This document shows positions 1 through 10,069 of a stretch of 64,000 nucleotides of DNA, piece by piece. Below the pieces are notes generated by a model that worked only from the letters and a program-made list of their open reading frames with translations, did not search any database and was not told the DNA's origin. This stretch comes from Herbaspirillum sp. Sphag64 (lineage in GTDB: Bacteria > Pseudomonadota > Gammaproteobacteria > Burkholderiales > Burkholderiaceae_D). The position numbers and the translations under genes are program-made. Each line of letters starts with the position of its first letter. Position 1 is the first letter of the stretch. The stretch spans positions 316,350-380,349 of the forward strand of contig NZ_JACHYE010000001.1 of assembly GCF_014192645.1 (NCBI RefSeq), in the 5' to 3' direction.

Positions 1-111
1 CTCGTTAATCATGTTCTGGCGAGTGTTCAACGCCGACCAGCTCGCCAGTACCAGCAAGCCGACCCACATGACAAGCAGGGAAAGCAACAGCTTCGATTTT
101 AGTGTTTTCAT
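1..111 (-). CDS. Methyl-accepting chemotaxis protein, N-terminal part (cut by window edge)
   Basis: Only the first 37 codons are inside the window; the gene continues beyond base 1. The reading frame starts at the ATG complementary to 109-111 and encodes a short basic N-terminus (MKTLKSK) followed by one strong hydrophobic helix of about 20 residues, then TRQNMINE. A basic start, one membrane helix and a periplasmic segment beginning with an R-x-x-M-x-x-E pattern is the usual beginning of chemoreceptors with a small periplasmic Cache domain. The signalling domain is not visible, so a sensor histidine kinase or diguanylate cyclase with the same N-terminus remains possible. It is divergent from dapC, with about 240 bases between the starts that carry no other gene I can support. 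Confidence 0.55.
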   Translation of the reverse strand, partial: MKTLKSKLLLSLLVMWVGLLVLASWSALNTRQNMINE

Positions 112-350
112 TGTTGCAACTCCGAATTTTGCGAGCAAGATAAAGAATTATTTTTATAAACAACCCGACATATTACCGGAAGGAAATAAGGTTGACACCC
201 CAGAGCTGCCTCAAAATTATTGGTTATAGTGCACCCCGCCGTGGTCTCTGTCGAAGTCAGCTCTATGCAAAGGTATAATGTCAGACTCGCGATTGGCAAC
301 GATCTTAGACAACCTATCGCCCATTCACTTTGCTTTTTACACTCTCCGCC

Positions 351-1562
351 GTGAATCCACTACTCGATAAGCTGCACCCCTATCCCTTTGAAAAGCTCAA
401 GGCGCTTTTCGCTGACGTCACGCCCAACCCTGCCTATCGTCCTATTAGCTTGGGCATTGGCGAACCCAAACATCCGACCCCTGAATTCATCAAACAAGCG
501 CTCAGCGACAATCTCGGCGGTCTCGCCAGCTATCCCAGCACCATTGGTGCGGAACCACTGCGCGCCGCGATTGCGGGCTGGCTGGAGCGCCGTTATAGCC
601 TGCCAAAGATCGATCCAGCAACGCAGATTCTGCCAGTCAATGGCTCGCGCGAGGCACTGTTTGCATTGACACAGACGGTCATTGATCCAGCGCAGCACGA
701 TGCGCTGGTAATTTGCCCGAATCCGTTCTATCAGATTTATGAGGGTGCCGCGTATTTGTCAGGAGCACAGCCTTATTTTGTCAATTCCGATCCGGCACGC
801 AACTTTGCGCCTGATTACGACAGTGTTTCGCAAGACATCTGGGCCCGCGTCAAACTGCTGTTTGTATGCTCCCCTGGCAATCCAACCGGCGCGGTACTGG
901 GACTGGAGGAATGGAAAAAGCTGTTTGAACTGTCAGATCGCTACGGCTTCGTCATTGCCTCTGACGAATGCTATTCAGAAATCTATTTCAAGCAGGAAGC
1001 CCCATTAGGTGGACTGGAAGCCGCACATCGGCTGGGCCGCAGCGACTATCCGCGACTGATCGCCTTCTCCAGTCTTTCCAAGCGCTCCAATGTGCCGGGT
1101 ATGCGTTCCGGCTTTGTCGCTGGCGACGCTGCCATTCTGAAAAAATTCCTGCTGTACCGTACCTATCACGGCGGCGCCATGAGCCCGGCGATTCAGCAAG
1201 CGTCAATTGCTGCCTGGAATGATGAAACTCACGTCCAGGAAAACCGCGCCAAATACATCACCAAATTCCGCCAGGTGACCCCACTGCTACAGGAAGTACT
1301 GGATGTAGCACTGCCAGATGCGAGCTTTTATCTATGGGCCAAGGTCGATAAACTGGCAACCATCAGCGACACTGAGTATGCCAAGCGGCTGTATGCCGAA
1401 TATAATGTCACTGTGCTGCCGGGCAGCTATCTGGCACGTGAGGCCAATGGCATGAATCCGGGTCAGCAACGCATCCGCATGGCGCTGGTCGCCGAAGTCG
1501 CAGAATGCCTGGAGGCGGCGCAACGTATCGTCGCCTTTACGCGCTCGTTGGTAGCTACCTGA
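351..1562 (+). CDS. dapC: Succinyldiaminopimelate transaminase
   Basis: PLP-dependent class I/II aminotransferase that converts N-succinyl-2-amino-6-ketopimelate with glutamate to N-succinyl-LL-diaminopimelate in the lysine and peptidoglycan pathway. The protein is 403 residues from a GTG start; the frame is open further upstream, but NPLLDKL right after this GTG matches the usual family N-terminus. Visible motifs are NGSREALF (phosphate-binding loop), SPGNPTG near residue 175, and SSLSKRSN with the PLP lysine near residue 244, followed by the conserved arginine of GMRSGF. The dapD gene follows about 65 bases downstream on the same strand, which supports DapC over a general aspartate aminotransferase. 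Confidence 0.9.
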   Translation: MNPLLDKLHPYPFEKLKALFADVTPNPAYRPISLGIGEPKHPTPEFIKQALSDNLGGLASYPSTIGAEPLRAAIAGWLERRYSLPKIDPATQILPVNGSREALFALTQTVIDPAQHDALVICPNPFYQIYEGAAYLSGAQPYFVNSDPARNFAPDYDSVSQDIWARVKLLFVCSPGNPTGAVLGLEEWKKLFELSDRYGFVIASDECYSEIYFKQEAPLGGLEAAHRLGRSDYPRLIAFSSLSKRSNVPGMRSGFVAGDAAILKKFLLYRTYHGGAMSPAIQQASIAAWNDETHVQENRAKYITKFRQVTPLLQEVLDVALPDASFYLWAKVDKLATISDTEYAKRLYAEYNVTVLPGSYLAREANGMNPGQQRIRMALVAEVAECLEAAQRIVAFTRSLVAT

Positions 1563-1627
1563 CGGTATCGGTATCGAGCCAGCACACTGTTTTCAATATT
1601 GCATTTCAACTTTACCTAGCAAACAAC

Positions 1628-2464
1628 ATGACGCAATCCATTCAGCAAATTATCGATCAAGCGTGGGAAGACCGCGCCAGCCTGTCGCCCAAGACTGCTC
1701 CGGCCGACATCCGCAATGCCGTCGCCGAAGTCATTGAAGGTCTCAACGCAGGCACTTTGCGCGTGGCTGACCGTCAAAGTGTAGGACAATGGCAGGTCAA
1801 TCAATGGGTCAAGAAGGCGATCCTGTTGTCGTTCCGTCTGGAAGACAACGTCCCGGTTTCGACGGGCATCCCTGGCTACCCGCAGTTCTATGACAAGGTG
1901 CCAACCAAATTTGCCAACTACACAGCCGAAGACTTCGCCAGGGGCGGCTTCCGTGTGGTTCCACCGGCGGTGGCGCGTCATGGCTCGTTCATCGGCAAAA
2001 ACGTCGTGCTGATGCCCTCCTATGTCAACATCGGCGCTTATGTCGATGAAGGTGCCATGGTCGATACCTGGGCTACCGTTGGTTCGGCCGCACAAATCGG
2101 CAAGAACGTTCACCTGTCCGGTGGCGTTGGCATCGGCGGCGTGCTGGAGCCGGTGCAGGCAGGTCCGGTCATCATCGAAGATAACTGCTTCATCGGTGCC
2201 CGTTCCGAAGTGGTCGAAGGCGTGATCATCGAAGAAAACTCGGTATTGTCGATGGGCGTGTATATCGGTCAATCGACCAAGATCTATGATCGCGAAACTG
2301 GTGAAGTGCACTACGGCCGCGTACCTGCAGGCTCCGTTGTGGTACCTGGCAATCTGCCTTCCAAGGACGGTTCGTACAGCCTGTATGCTGCGATCATTGT
2401 CAAGAAGGTCGATGCACAAACCCGTTCGAAGACATCGATCAACGAATTGCTGCGCGGTGCCTGA
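1628..2464 (+). CDS. dapD: 2,3,4,5-tetrahydropyridine-2,6-dicarboxylate N-succinyltransferase
   Basis: Cytosolic trimeric enzyme that transfers succinyl from succinyl-CoA to tetrahydrodipicolinate. The ATG at 1628 gives 278 residues, the normal family length, starting [10 protein letters not shown]. The middle and C-terminal half shows the hexapeptide-repeat pattern of a left-handed beta helix ([39 protein letters not shown], read as repeated [LIV]-G-x4 units), and the end has the family [13 protein letters not shown] segment. The gene lies between dapC and dapE, and a hairpin with a T-rich tail follows it. Confidence 0.95.
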   Translation: MTQSIQQIIDQAWEDRASLSPKTAPADIRNAVAEVIEGLNAGTLRVADRQSVGQWQVNQWVKKAILLSFRLEDNVPVSTGIPGYPQFYDKVPTKFANYTAEDFARGGFRVVPPAVARHGSFIGKNVVLMPSYVNIGAYVDEGAMVDTWATVGSAAQIGKNVHLSGGVGIGGVLEPVQAGPVIIEDNCFIGARSEVVEGVIIEENSVLSMGVYIGQSTKIYDRETGEVHYGRVPAGSVVVPGNLPSKDGSYSLYAAIIVKKVDAQTRSKTSINELLRGA

Positions 2465-2501
2465 TCACTAAGCTGATCACACCGTAGTCAATGCGTATCC
2501 T

Positions 2502-2536
2502 GGCCGGCATCGTTTGACGCCGGCCTTTCCCTTTTT
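2502..2536 (+). terminator. Intrinsic terminator-like hairpin after dapD
   Basis: A 7-bp stem (GGCCGGC at 2502-2508 with GCCGGCC at 2519-2525) extends weakly inward and is followed by a pyrimidine tract with a run of six T. It sits 38 bases after the dapD stop and before the ArsC-like gene, so it may end or attenuate dapCD transcription. Confidence 0.6.
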
Positions 2537-2573
2537 TAGCGCTGTCTTATTTTTACTGTCGTCTTCTTATCTC

Positions 2574-4081
<1,508 letters not shown>

Positions 4082-4129
4082 CGTCTGCTTTCAGGACACC
4101 CTTCCATGTACCGACCCAGAATACAGATC

Positions 4130-5023
4130 ATGACACCCAATAATTTCGCTACTGTGCGCGACATCCTGCGCTATGCCATCACCCGATTCAACACTGAAAA
4201 GCTCTTCTTCGGTCACGGCACCAACAATGCCTTTGACGAAGCCGCCTACCTGATTTTGCATACGCTCAAGTTACCGCTGGATCAGTTAGAACCCTTCCTG
4301 GATGCACGCCTGCTGCAAGGCGAGATCGACAATCTGCTGCGGGTCATCGATCGCCGCACCGAAGACCGTGTGCCGGCCGCTTACATCACCAAAGAAGCCT
4401 GGCTTGGCGGCTATCGTTTCTATGTGGATGAACGCGTGATCGTGCCGCGCTCCTTCATCGCTGAACTGATTCCAGAACACTTTGCTCCATGGGTACAGGA
4501 TCCCTCGTCCATTACCCATGCACTGGATCTGTGCACAGGTTCGGGCTGCCTACCGATTTTGCTGGCGGATGCCTTCCCTGAGGCACAGATTGATGCTGTC
4601 GACATTTCGCCGGAGGCGTTGCAAGTCGCGCGTCGCAACGTGGACGACTACGAACTGGGTGCGCGCATCAATCTGGTCGAATCCGACCTCTACAACGCAT
4701 TACCAACGCGCCAGTACGATCTGATCATCAGTAATCCGCCGTATGTCAATTCAGCCTCGATGACCAAGCTGCCACAGGAATACCTGCAAGAGCCGCAACT
4801 GGCGCTGGCCGGTGGCACCGATGGTATGGATCTGGTGCGCACCATCGTCAAGGGTGCTGCACAACGCCTGACACCGCAAGGCATCCTGATCGTGGAAATT
4901 GGCAATGAACGTGCCTACGCCGAAGCGGCTTTCCCGGAACTAGAACTGACATGGGTATCGACCAGTGCCGGCGACGACATGGTGTTTTTGGTCACTGCAG
5001 AGCAGTTGCAAGATCTGGCATAA
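4130..5023 (+). CDS. prmB: Ribosomal protein L3 N5-glutamine methyltransferase
   Basis: SAM-dependent methyltransferase that modifies a glutamine of ribosomal protein L3. The ATG at 4130 gives 297 residues; an in-frame ATG eight codons upstream is less likely because the family usually begins close to TVRDILRYAITRFN. The SAM-binding loop DLCTGSGC lies near residues 133-140 and the catalytic NPPY motif near 202-205 in LIISNPPYVN, diagnostic for Gln/Asn N5-methyltransferases. PrmB rather than PrmC is inferred from the N-terminal helical domain (FNTEKLFFGHGT) and the dapE neighbourhood. It starts 48 bases after dapE. Confidence 0.92.
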   Translation: MTPNNFATVRDILRYAITRFNTEKLFFGHGTNNAFDEAAYLILHTLKLPLDQLEPFLDARLLQGEIDNLLRVIDRRTEDRVPAAYITKEAWLGGYRFYVDERVIVPRSFIAELIPEHFAPWVQDPSSITHALDLCTGSGCLPILLADAFPEAQIDAVDISPEALQVARRNVDDYELGARINLVESDLYNALPTRQYDLIISNPPYVNSASMTKLPQEYLQEPQLALAGGTDGMDLVRTIVKGAAQRLTPQGILIVEIGNERAYAEAAFPELELTWVSTSAGDDMVFLVTAEQLQDLA

Positions 5024-5107
5024 GTTATACGTCAAACCCAGACAAGAACAGCACCGTGGTTCACGCCCCCCCTTATTTTTTGACAGTCTTTTGATTGCAG
5101 CTTCACG

Positions 5108-7111
5108 ATGATTCGTTTTCAGCAAGTTTCCCTGGCCCGCGGCGTTAAGCCGCTGCTGGACAATGTCGATCTGACACTCAACCCGGGCGATAAGATCGGC
5201 CTTATCGGTGCCAATGGCGCCGGTAAATCCAGCCTGTTTGCCATCTTGCGCGGCGAGTTGCACGCCGATCAGGGCAATATTGACTATCCCTCCAAATGGC
5301 GCATGGCTTACGTCGCGCAGGAAACGCCGGCGCTGGAACGCGCTGCCGTGGAATACGCGATTGACGGCGACATCACGCTGCGCAAACTGGAAGCGGAACT
5401 GGCTGCAGCGGAAGCGGAACCGGAAAGTGCTGCCAATGGCAACCACATTGCAGAACTGCATGCCGCACTGGCGGATGCCGATGCTTACACGGTGCGCTCA
5501 CGCGCCGAACAGTTATTGCTGGGTCTGGGATTTTCGCTGGAGCAAATGGCACGTCCGGTTGCCAGTTTCTCGGGTGGTTGGCGCATGCGTCTGAATCTAG
5601 CGCAAGCACTGATGTGCCCATCGGATTTGCTGCTGCTTGACGAACCGACCAACCACCTGGATCTGGATGCCATCATCTGGCTGGAGGACTGGCTCAAACG
5701 CTACACCGGAACGCTCATCATCATCTCCCATGATCGCGACTTCCTTGATGGCGTGGTTAACGTCATCGTGCACATCGATGAACGCAAGCTCAAACGCTAT
5801 TCGGGAAATTACAGCGCGTTTGAACGGCAACGTGCAGCCCAGCTGGAACTGGCACAAGGCATGATCGAAAAGCAGGCGCGCCAGCGTGCCCATCTGCAAT
5901 CTTTTATCGACCGCTTCAAGGCCAAGGCGACGAAGGCACGTCAGGCACAAAGCCGGATGAAGGCACTGTCGAAGATGGAAGAACTGGCGCCGCTGCGCGC
6001 AGCGGCCGAGTTTTCGTTTGAGTTTCGTGAGCCCTTGTCTGCGCCTAATCCTCTGCTTGTGATGGAGAAGGTTAACGCCGGCTACCGCAGCGAAGATCCG
6101 ACGACTTACGAGATCAATGAAAAGATCATCGTCGGCGGCATCGATTTCTCACTGCAGACCGGGCAGCGTATTGGTCTACTGGGCGTCAATGGCGCTGGTA
6201 AATCGACGCTCATCAAGACCGTTGCCAGCGAGCTCGATCCGCTGTCGGGTACCGCACAGTTTGGCAAGGGCCTCGTGATTGGCTATTTTGCCCAGCATCA
6301 GGTCGAGATGTTGCGTCACGACGAATCGCCGCTGTGGCATCTGGCCCGGATCGCACCTGATGTCCGTGAACAGGAATTACGCAATTTCCTCGGTAGCTTC
6401 AACTTCAACGGCAACATGGCCACGGCCAGTATTGCACCCTTTTCTGGCGGTGAAAAAGCCCGCCTGGCGCTGGCCCTGATTGTCTGGCAGCGCCCGAACC
6501 TGTTGTTGCTCGATGAACCAACCAACCATCTGGATCTGGAAACTCGGGAAGCCTTGACCATGGCATTGGCACAGTTCGACGGCACACTGGTTCTGGTCTC
6601 CCATGATCGCCATTTGCTGCGGGCCACCACTGACCAGTTCCTGATTGTGGCGGATGGGAAATTACAGATCTTTGACGGCGATCTGGACGACTATCGCGAC
6701 TGGCTGTTCAAAACCAAGCTGGCGGCCAAGAACAATGCCGCCGATGTTGCACTGCCGGTTGCCGCCGAAGTCGAGAGCAAACCATCTCCTGCAAGTGCAC
6801 CAGTGGCTGCGATCAGCAATGTTGACCGGCGCGAACAGAAACGACTCGAAGCGGAAGAACGACAACGACTGGCAGCGGCGAAAAAGCCGATCGAGTCTCG
6901 TATCAAACGACTTGAAGAGCAGATTGCCAAGTCCAATGAAAAAAAATCAGTCATCGATGCGCGACTGGCCGATCCAGCCATCTATGATGCCGCCAACAAG
7001 GAAGAGTTAAAGAAGCTCATCACTGATCAGGCCTATTGCGTCAAGGAACTCAATCAGCTTGAAAGTGACTGGCTGGAGCAGCAAGATGCGCTGGAGCAAC
7101 TTGCCAGTTGA
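5108..7111 (+). CDS. ABC-F family ATP-binding protein (YheS-like)
   Basis: Cytosolic protein with two ABC ATPase domains and no membrane segment, 667 residues. The first domain has Walker A GANGAGKSS near residue 37, signature SFSGGWRMRL and Walker B LLLLDEPTNHLDL; the second has GVNGAGKST, PFSGGEKARL and LLLLDEPTNHLDL. Between them is the charged linker (KQARQRAHLQSFIDRF, then KATKARQAQSRMK) typical of ABC-F ribosome-associated factors. The last 90 or so residues are rich in Lys, Glu and Gln and probably form a coiled-coil arm. The sequence resembles YheS more than Uup or EttA; the precise translation role cannot be read from sequence. Confidence 0.88.
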   Translation: MIRFQQVSLARGVKPLLDNVDLTLNPGDKIGLIGANGAGKSSLFAILRGELHADQGNIDYPSKWRMAYVAQETPALERAAVEYAIDGDITLRKLEAELAAAEAEPESAANGNHIAELHAALADADAYTVRSRAEQLLLGLGFSLEQMARPVASFSGGWRMRLNLAQALMCPSDLLLLDEPTNHLDLDAIIWLEDWLKRYTGTLIIISHDRDFLDGVVNVIVHIDERKLKRYSGNYSAFERQRAAQLELAQGMIEKQARQRAHLQSFIDRFKAKATKARQAQSRMKALSKMEELAPLRAAAEFSFEFREPLSAPNPLLVMEKVNAGYRSEDPTTYEINEKIIVGGIDFSLQTGQRIGLLGVNGAGKSTLIKTVASELDPLSGTAQFGKGLVIGYFAQHQVEMLRHDESPLWHLARIAPDVREQELRNFLGSFNFNGNMATASIAPFSGGEKARLALALIVWQRPNLLLLDEPTNHLDLETREALTMALAQFDGTLVLVSHDRHLLRATTDQFLIVADGKLQIFDGDLDDYRDWLFKTKLAAKNNAADVALPVAAEVESKPSPASAPVAAISNVDRREQKRLEAEERQRLAAAKKPIESRIKRLEEQIAKSNEKKSVIDARLADPAIYDAANKEELKKLITDQAYCVKELNQLESDWLEQQDALEQLAS

Positions 7112-7240
7112 GTCCTTCGCGATGATCTATCATCCATATATGCTTCTTACCCAGATGTCTTTTGTCTAAACACGAAAAACGCGTAAGCTGCTGGCTAATC
7201 GGATTTTCTGCCGGTCAACAATTGCACATAAGGAATAGTG

Positions 7241-8047
7241 ATGACATCTAAAAAGAACCGCACCGTTGCATCTTTCCTGGCAGTATTTCTGCTGGCAGGC
7301 GCCAGCGTCGCTGCCCACGCGACCGATCTGCTGGACACAGTCAAAGCGCGCGGCACACTGAAGGTGGCACTGGAAGGGACTTATCCCCCGTTCAACTTCA
7401 AGGATCCCAAGACTGGCGAACTGAGCGGTTTTGAAGTCGAAGTTGCCAAACTGCTGGCAGCCAAGCTGGGCCTCAAGCCTGAGTTCACCACCACTGAGTG
7501 GAGTGGGATTCTGGCTGGACTGGGTGCGGGCAAATATGATGTCATCATCAATCAGGTTGGTATCACTGACGAACGTCAGAAAGCATTTGATTTCTCCGAT
7601 CCTTACACATTGTCGAGTGCACAGCTGATCGTCCGCAAGGATGAAAAGCGCCAATTCAACAGCCTGGAAGATCTGAAGGGCAAAAAGCTGGGCTTGGGCC
7701 AAGGCACCAACTTTGAGCAAAAAGCCAAGAGTGTTGCAGGTATCGATGTCAGAACCTATCCAGGTGCTCCTGAATATCTGGCAGATCTGGCCAGTGGCCG
7801 TCTCGATGCCGCTCTCAATGACAGCCTGCTGGTGGGTTATTTGCTGAAATCATCGAATCTGCCACTCAAGGGCGGCGCACCTGTTGGTTCGATCGACAAG
7901 ATCGGTATCCCTTTCCAAAAGGGTAATCCCGAGTTCAAGGCTGCACTGAACAAGGCGCTGGCTGACATCAAAAAAGATGGCAGCTTCAAGCAAATCTCGG
8001 TCAAGTGGTTCGGTATTGATGTGAGCCAACCGCCTGCTGCCCAGTAA
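7241..8047 (+). CDS. Cystine/polar amino acid ABC transporter, periplasmic binding protein (TcyJ-like)
   Basis: Family 3 extracellular solute-binding protein of 268 residues. The ATG at 7241 follows an AAGGA ribosome site; a GTG directly before it is the alternative. A Sec signal peptide with a hydrophobic core (FLAVFLLAGA) ends at about AHA-TDLL. The mature domain shows RGTLKVALEGTYPPFNF, SGFEVEVAKLLA, YDVIINQVGITDER and DLKGKKLGLGQGTNFE, very close in pattern to E. coli TcyJ (FliY), which binds cystine. A permease follows, but no ATPase gene is present nearby, so the ATPase must be supplied from elsewhere. A perfect hairpin separates it from the permease. Confidence 0.82.
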   Translation: MTSKKNRTVASFLAVFLLAGASVAAHATDLLDTVKARGTLKVALEGTYPPFNFKDPKTGELSGFEVEVAKLLAAKLGLKPEFTTTEWSGILAGLGAGKYDVIINQVGITDERQKAFDFSDPYTLSSAQLIVRKDEKRQFNSLEDLKGKKLGLGQGTNFEQKAKSVAGIDVRTYPGAPEYLADLASGRLDAALNDSLLVGYLLKSSNLPLKGGAPVGSIDKIGIPFQKGNPEFKAALNKALADIKKDGSFKQISVKWFGIDVSQPPAAQ

Positions 8048-8073
8048 CGTTAACTGAAGCAAGTGCAGACACC

Positions 8074-8103
8074 ATCCCCGCGTTATCGCGGGGATATTTT
8101 TAT
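8074..8103 (+). terminator. Intercistronic hairpin between binding protein and permease genes
   Basis: A perfect 9-bp stem, ATCCCCGCG at 8074-8082 with CGCGGGGAT at 8087-8095, has a TTAT loop and is followed by ATTTTTATT. It lies 26 bases after the tcyJ-like stop and ends just before the permease start. It would act as a partial terminator or RNA-stabilising structure giving more binding protein than permease. Confidence 0.65.
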
Positions 8104-8117
8104 TGGATCAACGACAT

Positions 8118-8774
8118 ATGGAAATTTGGGATTTGCTCCAGCAGGCAGCTCCAGTCATGCTCCGCGGCACTGGCTATACCCTGCTGTTCGCACTGTCATC
8201 GATGGTCGGTGGTTTACTACTAGGCTTCCTGCTGGCCGTTGCGCGGATCGTCCCCTGGCGCGCGCTACAATGGCCTGCCACGGTGTATGTCAGCCTGATG
8301 CGGGGCACGCCACTGCTGGTGCAGATTTTTGTGGTTTATTATGGATTGCCAAGCATCGGTATTGAATTTTCACCCCTGACTGCCGGCGTGCTAACGCTGA
8401 GCCTGAACGCTGGCGCCTATCTGTCTGAGAGCCTGCGCGGTGCCATTCTAGGTGTTGGCAAAGGCCAATGGAATGCCAGCTACAGCCTTGGCATGACCTA
8501 TCCACAAACACTGGCCACCATCGTCATCCCGCAAGCGCTGCGCAGTGCAGTACCCTCCATGAGCAATACGCTCATCAGTCTGATTAAAGATACCTCGCTG
8601 GTTTCAGTGATCACGGTGACAGAGCTGATGTTATCGACCAAGGAAATCATTGCCGTGACATTTCGTCCGCTGCCACTGTATGTGATGGCAGCGTTGGTTT
8701 ACTGGATTCTGAGTATCGGTTTTGAGGCATTGCAACATCGGCTGGAACAGAGGCTGGGCCGCGCACACCGATAA
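8118..8774 (+). CDS. Amino acid ABC transporter permease (TcyL/HisM family)
   Basis: Inner-membrane permease of 218 residues with about five hydrophobic segments. The ATG at 8118 (MEIWDLLQQAAPVMLRGTGYTL) matches the usual family start; a TTG five codons upstream also keeps the frame. The EAA loop region is recognisable in GQWNASYSLGMTYPQTLATIVIPQALR, shown here as the GM-x-x-PQT and IPQALR elements, and LMRGTPLLVQIFVVYYGLP is characteristic of polar amino acid permeases. It works with the preceding binding protein, predicted for cystine or a related amino acid. No ATPase is encoded here; a terminator follows 37 bases after the stop. Confidence 0.85.
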   Translation: MEIWDLLQQAAPVMLRGTGYTLLFALSSMVGGLLLGFLLAVARIVPWRALQWPATVYVSLMRGTPLLVQIFVVYYGLPSIGIEFSPLTAGVLTLSLNAGAYLSESLRGAILGVGKGQWNASYSLGMTYPQTLATIVIPQALRSAVPSMSNTLISLIKDTSLVSVITVTELMLSTKEIIAVTFRPLPLYVMAALVYWILSIGFEALQHRLEQRLGRAHR

Positions 8775-8807
8775 ATTGGTGAAACAGACGACAACGCGCA
8801 GACGAAC

Positions 8808-8838
8808 AAAAAGCCCGGCTATCTTTGCCGGGCTTTTT
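8808..8838 (+). terminator. Intrinsic terminator, probably bidirectional
   Basis: A perfect 8-bp stem AGCCCGGC (8812-8819) and GCCGGGCT (8827-8834) has a 7-base loop. It is flanked by A-rich sequence on the left and T on the right, so it can serve the permease on the plus strand and the small secreted-protein gene on the minus strand. Confidence 0.85.
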
Positions 8839-8872
8839 ACTTGATACTCTGCCGCGTAATCAATATTCCCAT

Positions 8873-9145
8873 TCAACGCTTGCTGCGATAGATGTCCTGA
8901 CCAGCCTCGTCAATCTGACGTCGTAACTCACGCCGCTCATCAGGGCTCATCTTGCCGCGCCGTTGTGCGGCATCTTGATCAGGGGACGAACCTGGCCGCC
9001 CACCACCAAAACCGCCCGCGTTACGAAAATCGCCAGGTGGCCCACCACCGCGTCCGGGCTCTGGGCCACCAGCCCAGGCAAAAGACATGACGAGTGCCAG
9101 CAACAAAGTGGCAATCCCGAACTTTTTAATTACAGCGCTATCCAT
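8873..9145 (-). CDS. Small secreted Gly/Pro/Arg-rich protein of unknown function
   Basis: A 90-residue protein from the ATG at 9145 (MDSAVIKKFGIATLLLALVMSFAWAGG); an upstream in-frame ATG would add six residues. It has a clear signal peptide with a cut near SFAWA-GG, then a glycine- and proline-rich stretch and a charged C-terminus containing MSPDERRELRRQIDEAGQDIY. Short secreted proteins with this ending are common in Burkholderiales, but I know no function. It is divergent from ompR, which could mean shared regulation. The basic tail may bind an acidic surface; that is only inference. Confidence 0.6.
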   Translation of the reverse strand: MDSAVIKKFGIATLLLALVMSFAWAGGPEPGRGGGPPGDFRNAGGFGGGRPGSSPDQDAAQRRGKMSPDERRELRRQIDEAGQDIYRSKR

Positions 9146-9246
9146 AACGGCATTTTTCCACATTTCTGGCTAAGGACAAAATTCGTCGTCTTGGTAGGCA
9201 GTGTAGGTTGGTTGGCCGGATGGTATAAGATGTTTCTGGTAAGGGA

Positions 9247-9262
9247 TGTAACAGTTTGTAAT
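9247..9262 (+). promoter_or_regulatory. Candidate OmpR-type tandem site upstream of the response regulator gene
   Basis: Two direct copies, TGTAAC at 9247-9252 and TGTAAT at 9257-9262, begin exactly 10 bases apart, about 52 bases before the response regulator start. OmpR/PhoB-type regulators bind direct repeats one helical turn apart, so this may be an autoregulatory site. The motif is short and could be chance. Confidence 0.35.
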
Positions 9263-9313
9263 CTTTGACGGCAGAGATATTGCCGATCGCCCTGAAGGCG
9301 CTACCATAATGCC

Positions 9314-10069
9314 ATGAATACGACCAATACAAGCTCAACCGCTACCCAAACCCATCAATTCAAAGTTCTGGTGGTCGATGATGATATTCGACTACGCGAT
9401 CTGTTGCGACGTTATCTGACGGAGCAAGGCTTCAATGTCGTGACTGCAGAAAATGCGCAAGCCATGAATAAGCTCTGGATCCGTGAGCGCTATGACTTGC
9501 TGGTACTCGATCTGATGCTGCCTGGTGAAGATGGCCTGGCAATTTGCCGCCGACTGCGCGGTGCCGGCGATCAGACGCCGATCATCATGCTAACTGCAAA
9601 AGGCGAAGATGTAGATCGCATCATCGGTCTGGAAATGGGTGCCGATGACTATCTGCCCAAACCATTCAATCCGCGCGAACTGGTTGCACGGATTCACGCC
9701 GTTCTGCGCCGCAAGGGTCCGGATGAATTACCTGGAGCCCCATCAGAGACACCCGAGTCCTTTGAATTCGGCGACTTTGTGCTCGATCTGGGCACCCGCA
9801 CGTTGAAAAAAAATGGTGAAACCATGCCGCTGACGACAGGTGAATTTTCAGTACTGAAAGTATTCGCCCGTAATGCACGCCAACCACTTTCGCGGGAAAA
9901 ACTCATGGAAATGGCGCGCGGACGCGAATATGAAGTCTTTGACCGCAGCCTGGATGTTCAGATTTCGCGTCTGCGCAAACTGATTGAGCCTGATCCGGCC
10001 AATCCCTTGTATATCCAGACAGTATGGGGTCTGGGTTATGTCTTCATTCCTGAGGGCAAGCCACGCTGA
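9314..10069 (+). CDS. ompR: Two-component response regulator, OmpR
   Basis: Response regulator of 251 residues with an N-terminal receiver domain and a C-terminal winged-helix DNA-binding domain. The acidic pocket is VVDDDIRLRD and the phosphoacceptor is Asp66 in LLVLDLMLPGEDG; the conserved lysine is in YLPKPFNPRELVARI. The output domain includes LTTGEFSVLKVFARNARQ, FDRSLDVQISRLRKLIEPDP and QTVWGLGYVF, matching OmpR closely. The stop and the start of the kinase gene overlap by one base (TGATG). Together they form the EnvZ/OmpR osmotic and envelope regulation pair. Confidence 0.9.
   Translation: MNTTNTSSTATQTHQFKVLVVDDDIRLRDLLRRYLTEQGFNVVTAENAQAMNKLWIRERYDLLVLDLMLPGEDGLAICRRLRGAGDQTPIIMLTAKGEDVDRIIGLEMGADDYLPKPFNPRELVARIHAVLRRKGPDELPGAPSETPESFEFGDFVLDLGTRTLKKNGETMPLTTGEFSVLKVFARNARQPLSREKLMEMARGREYEVFDRSLDVQISRLRKLIEPDPANPLYIQTVWGLGYVFIPEGKPR

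Noticed and set aside
1616-2419. Long minus-strand frame over dapD (267 codons)
   Set aside because: It is antisense to a strongly supported dapD gene and its product shows no family motif; such shadows are common in genes with this codon bias.
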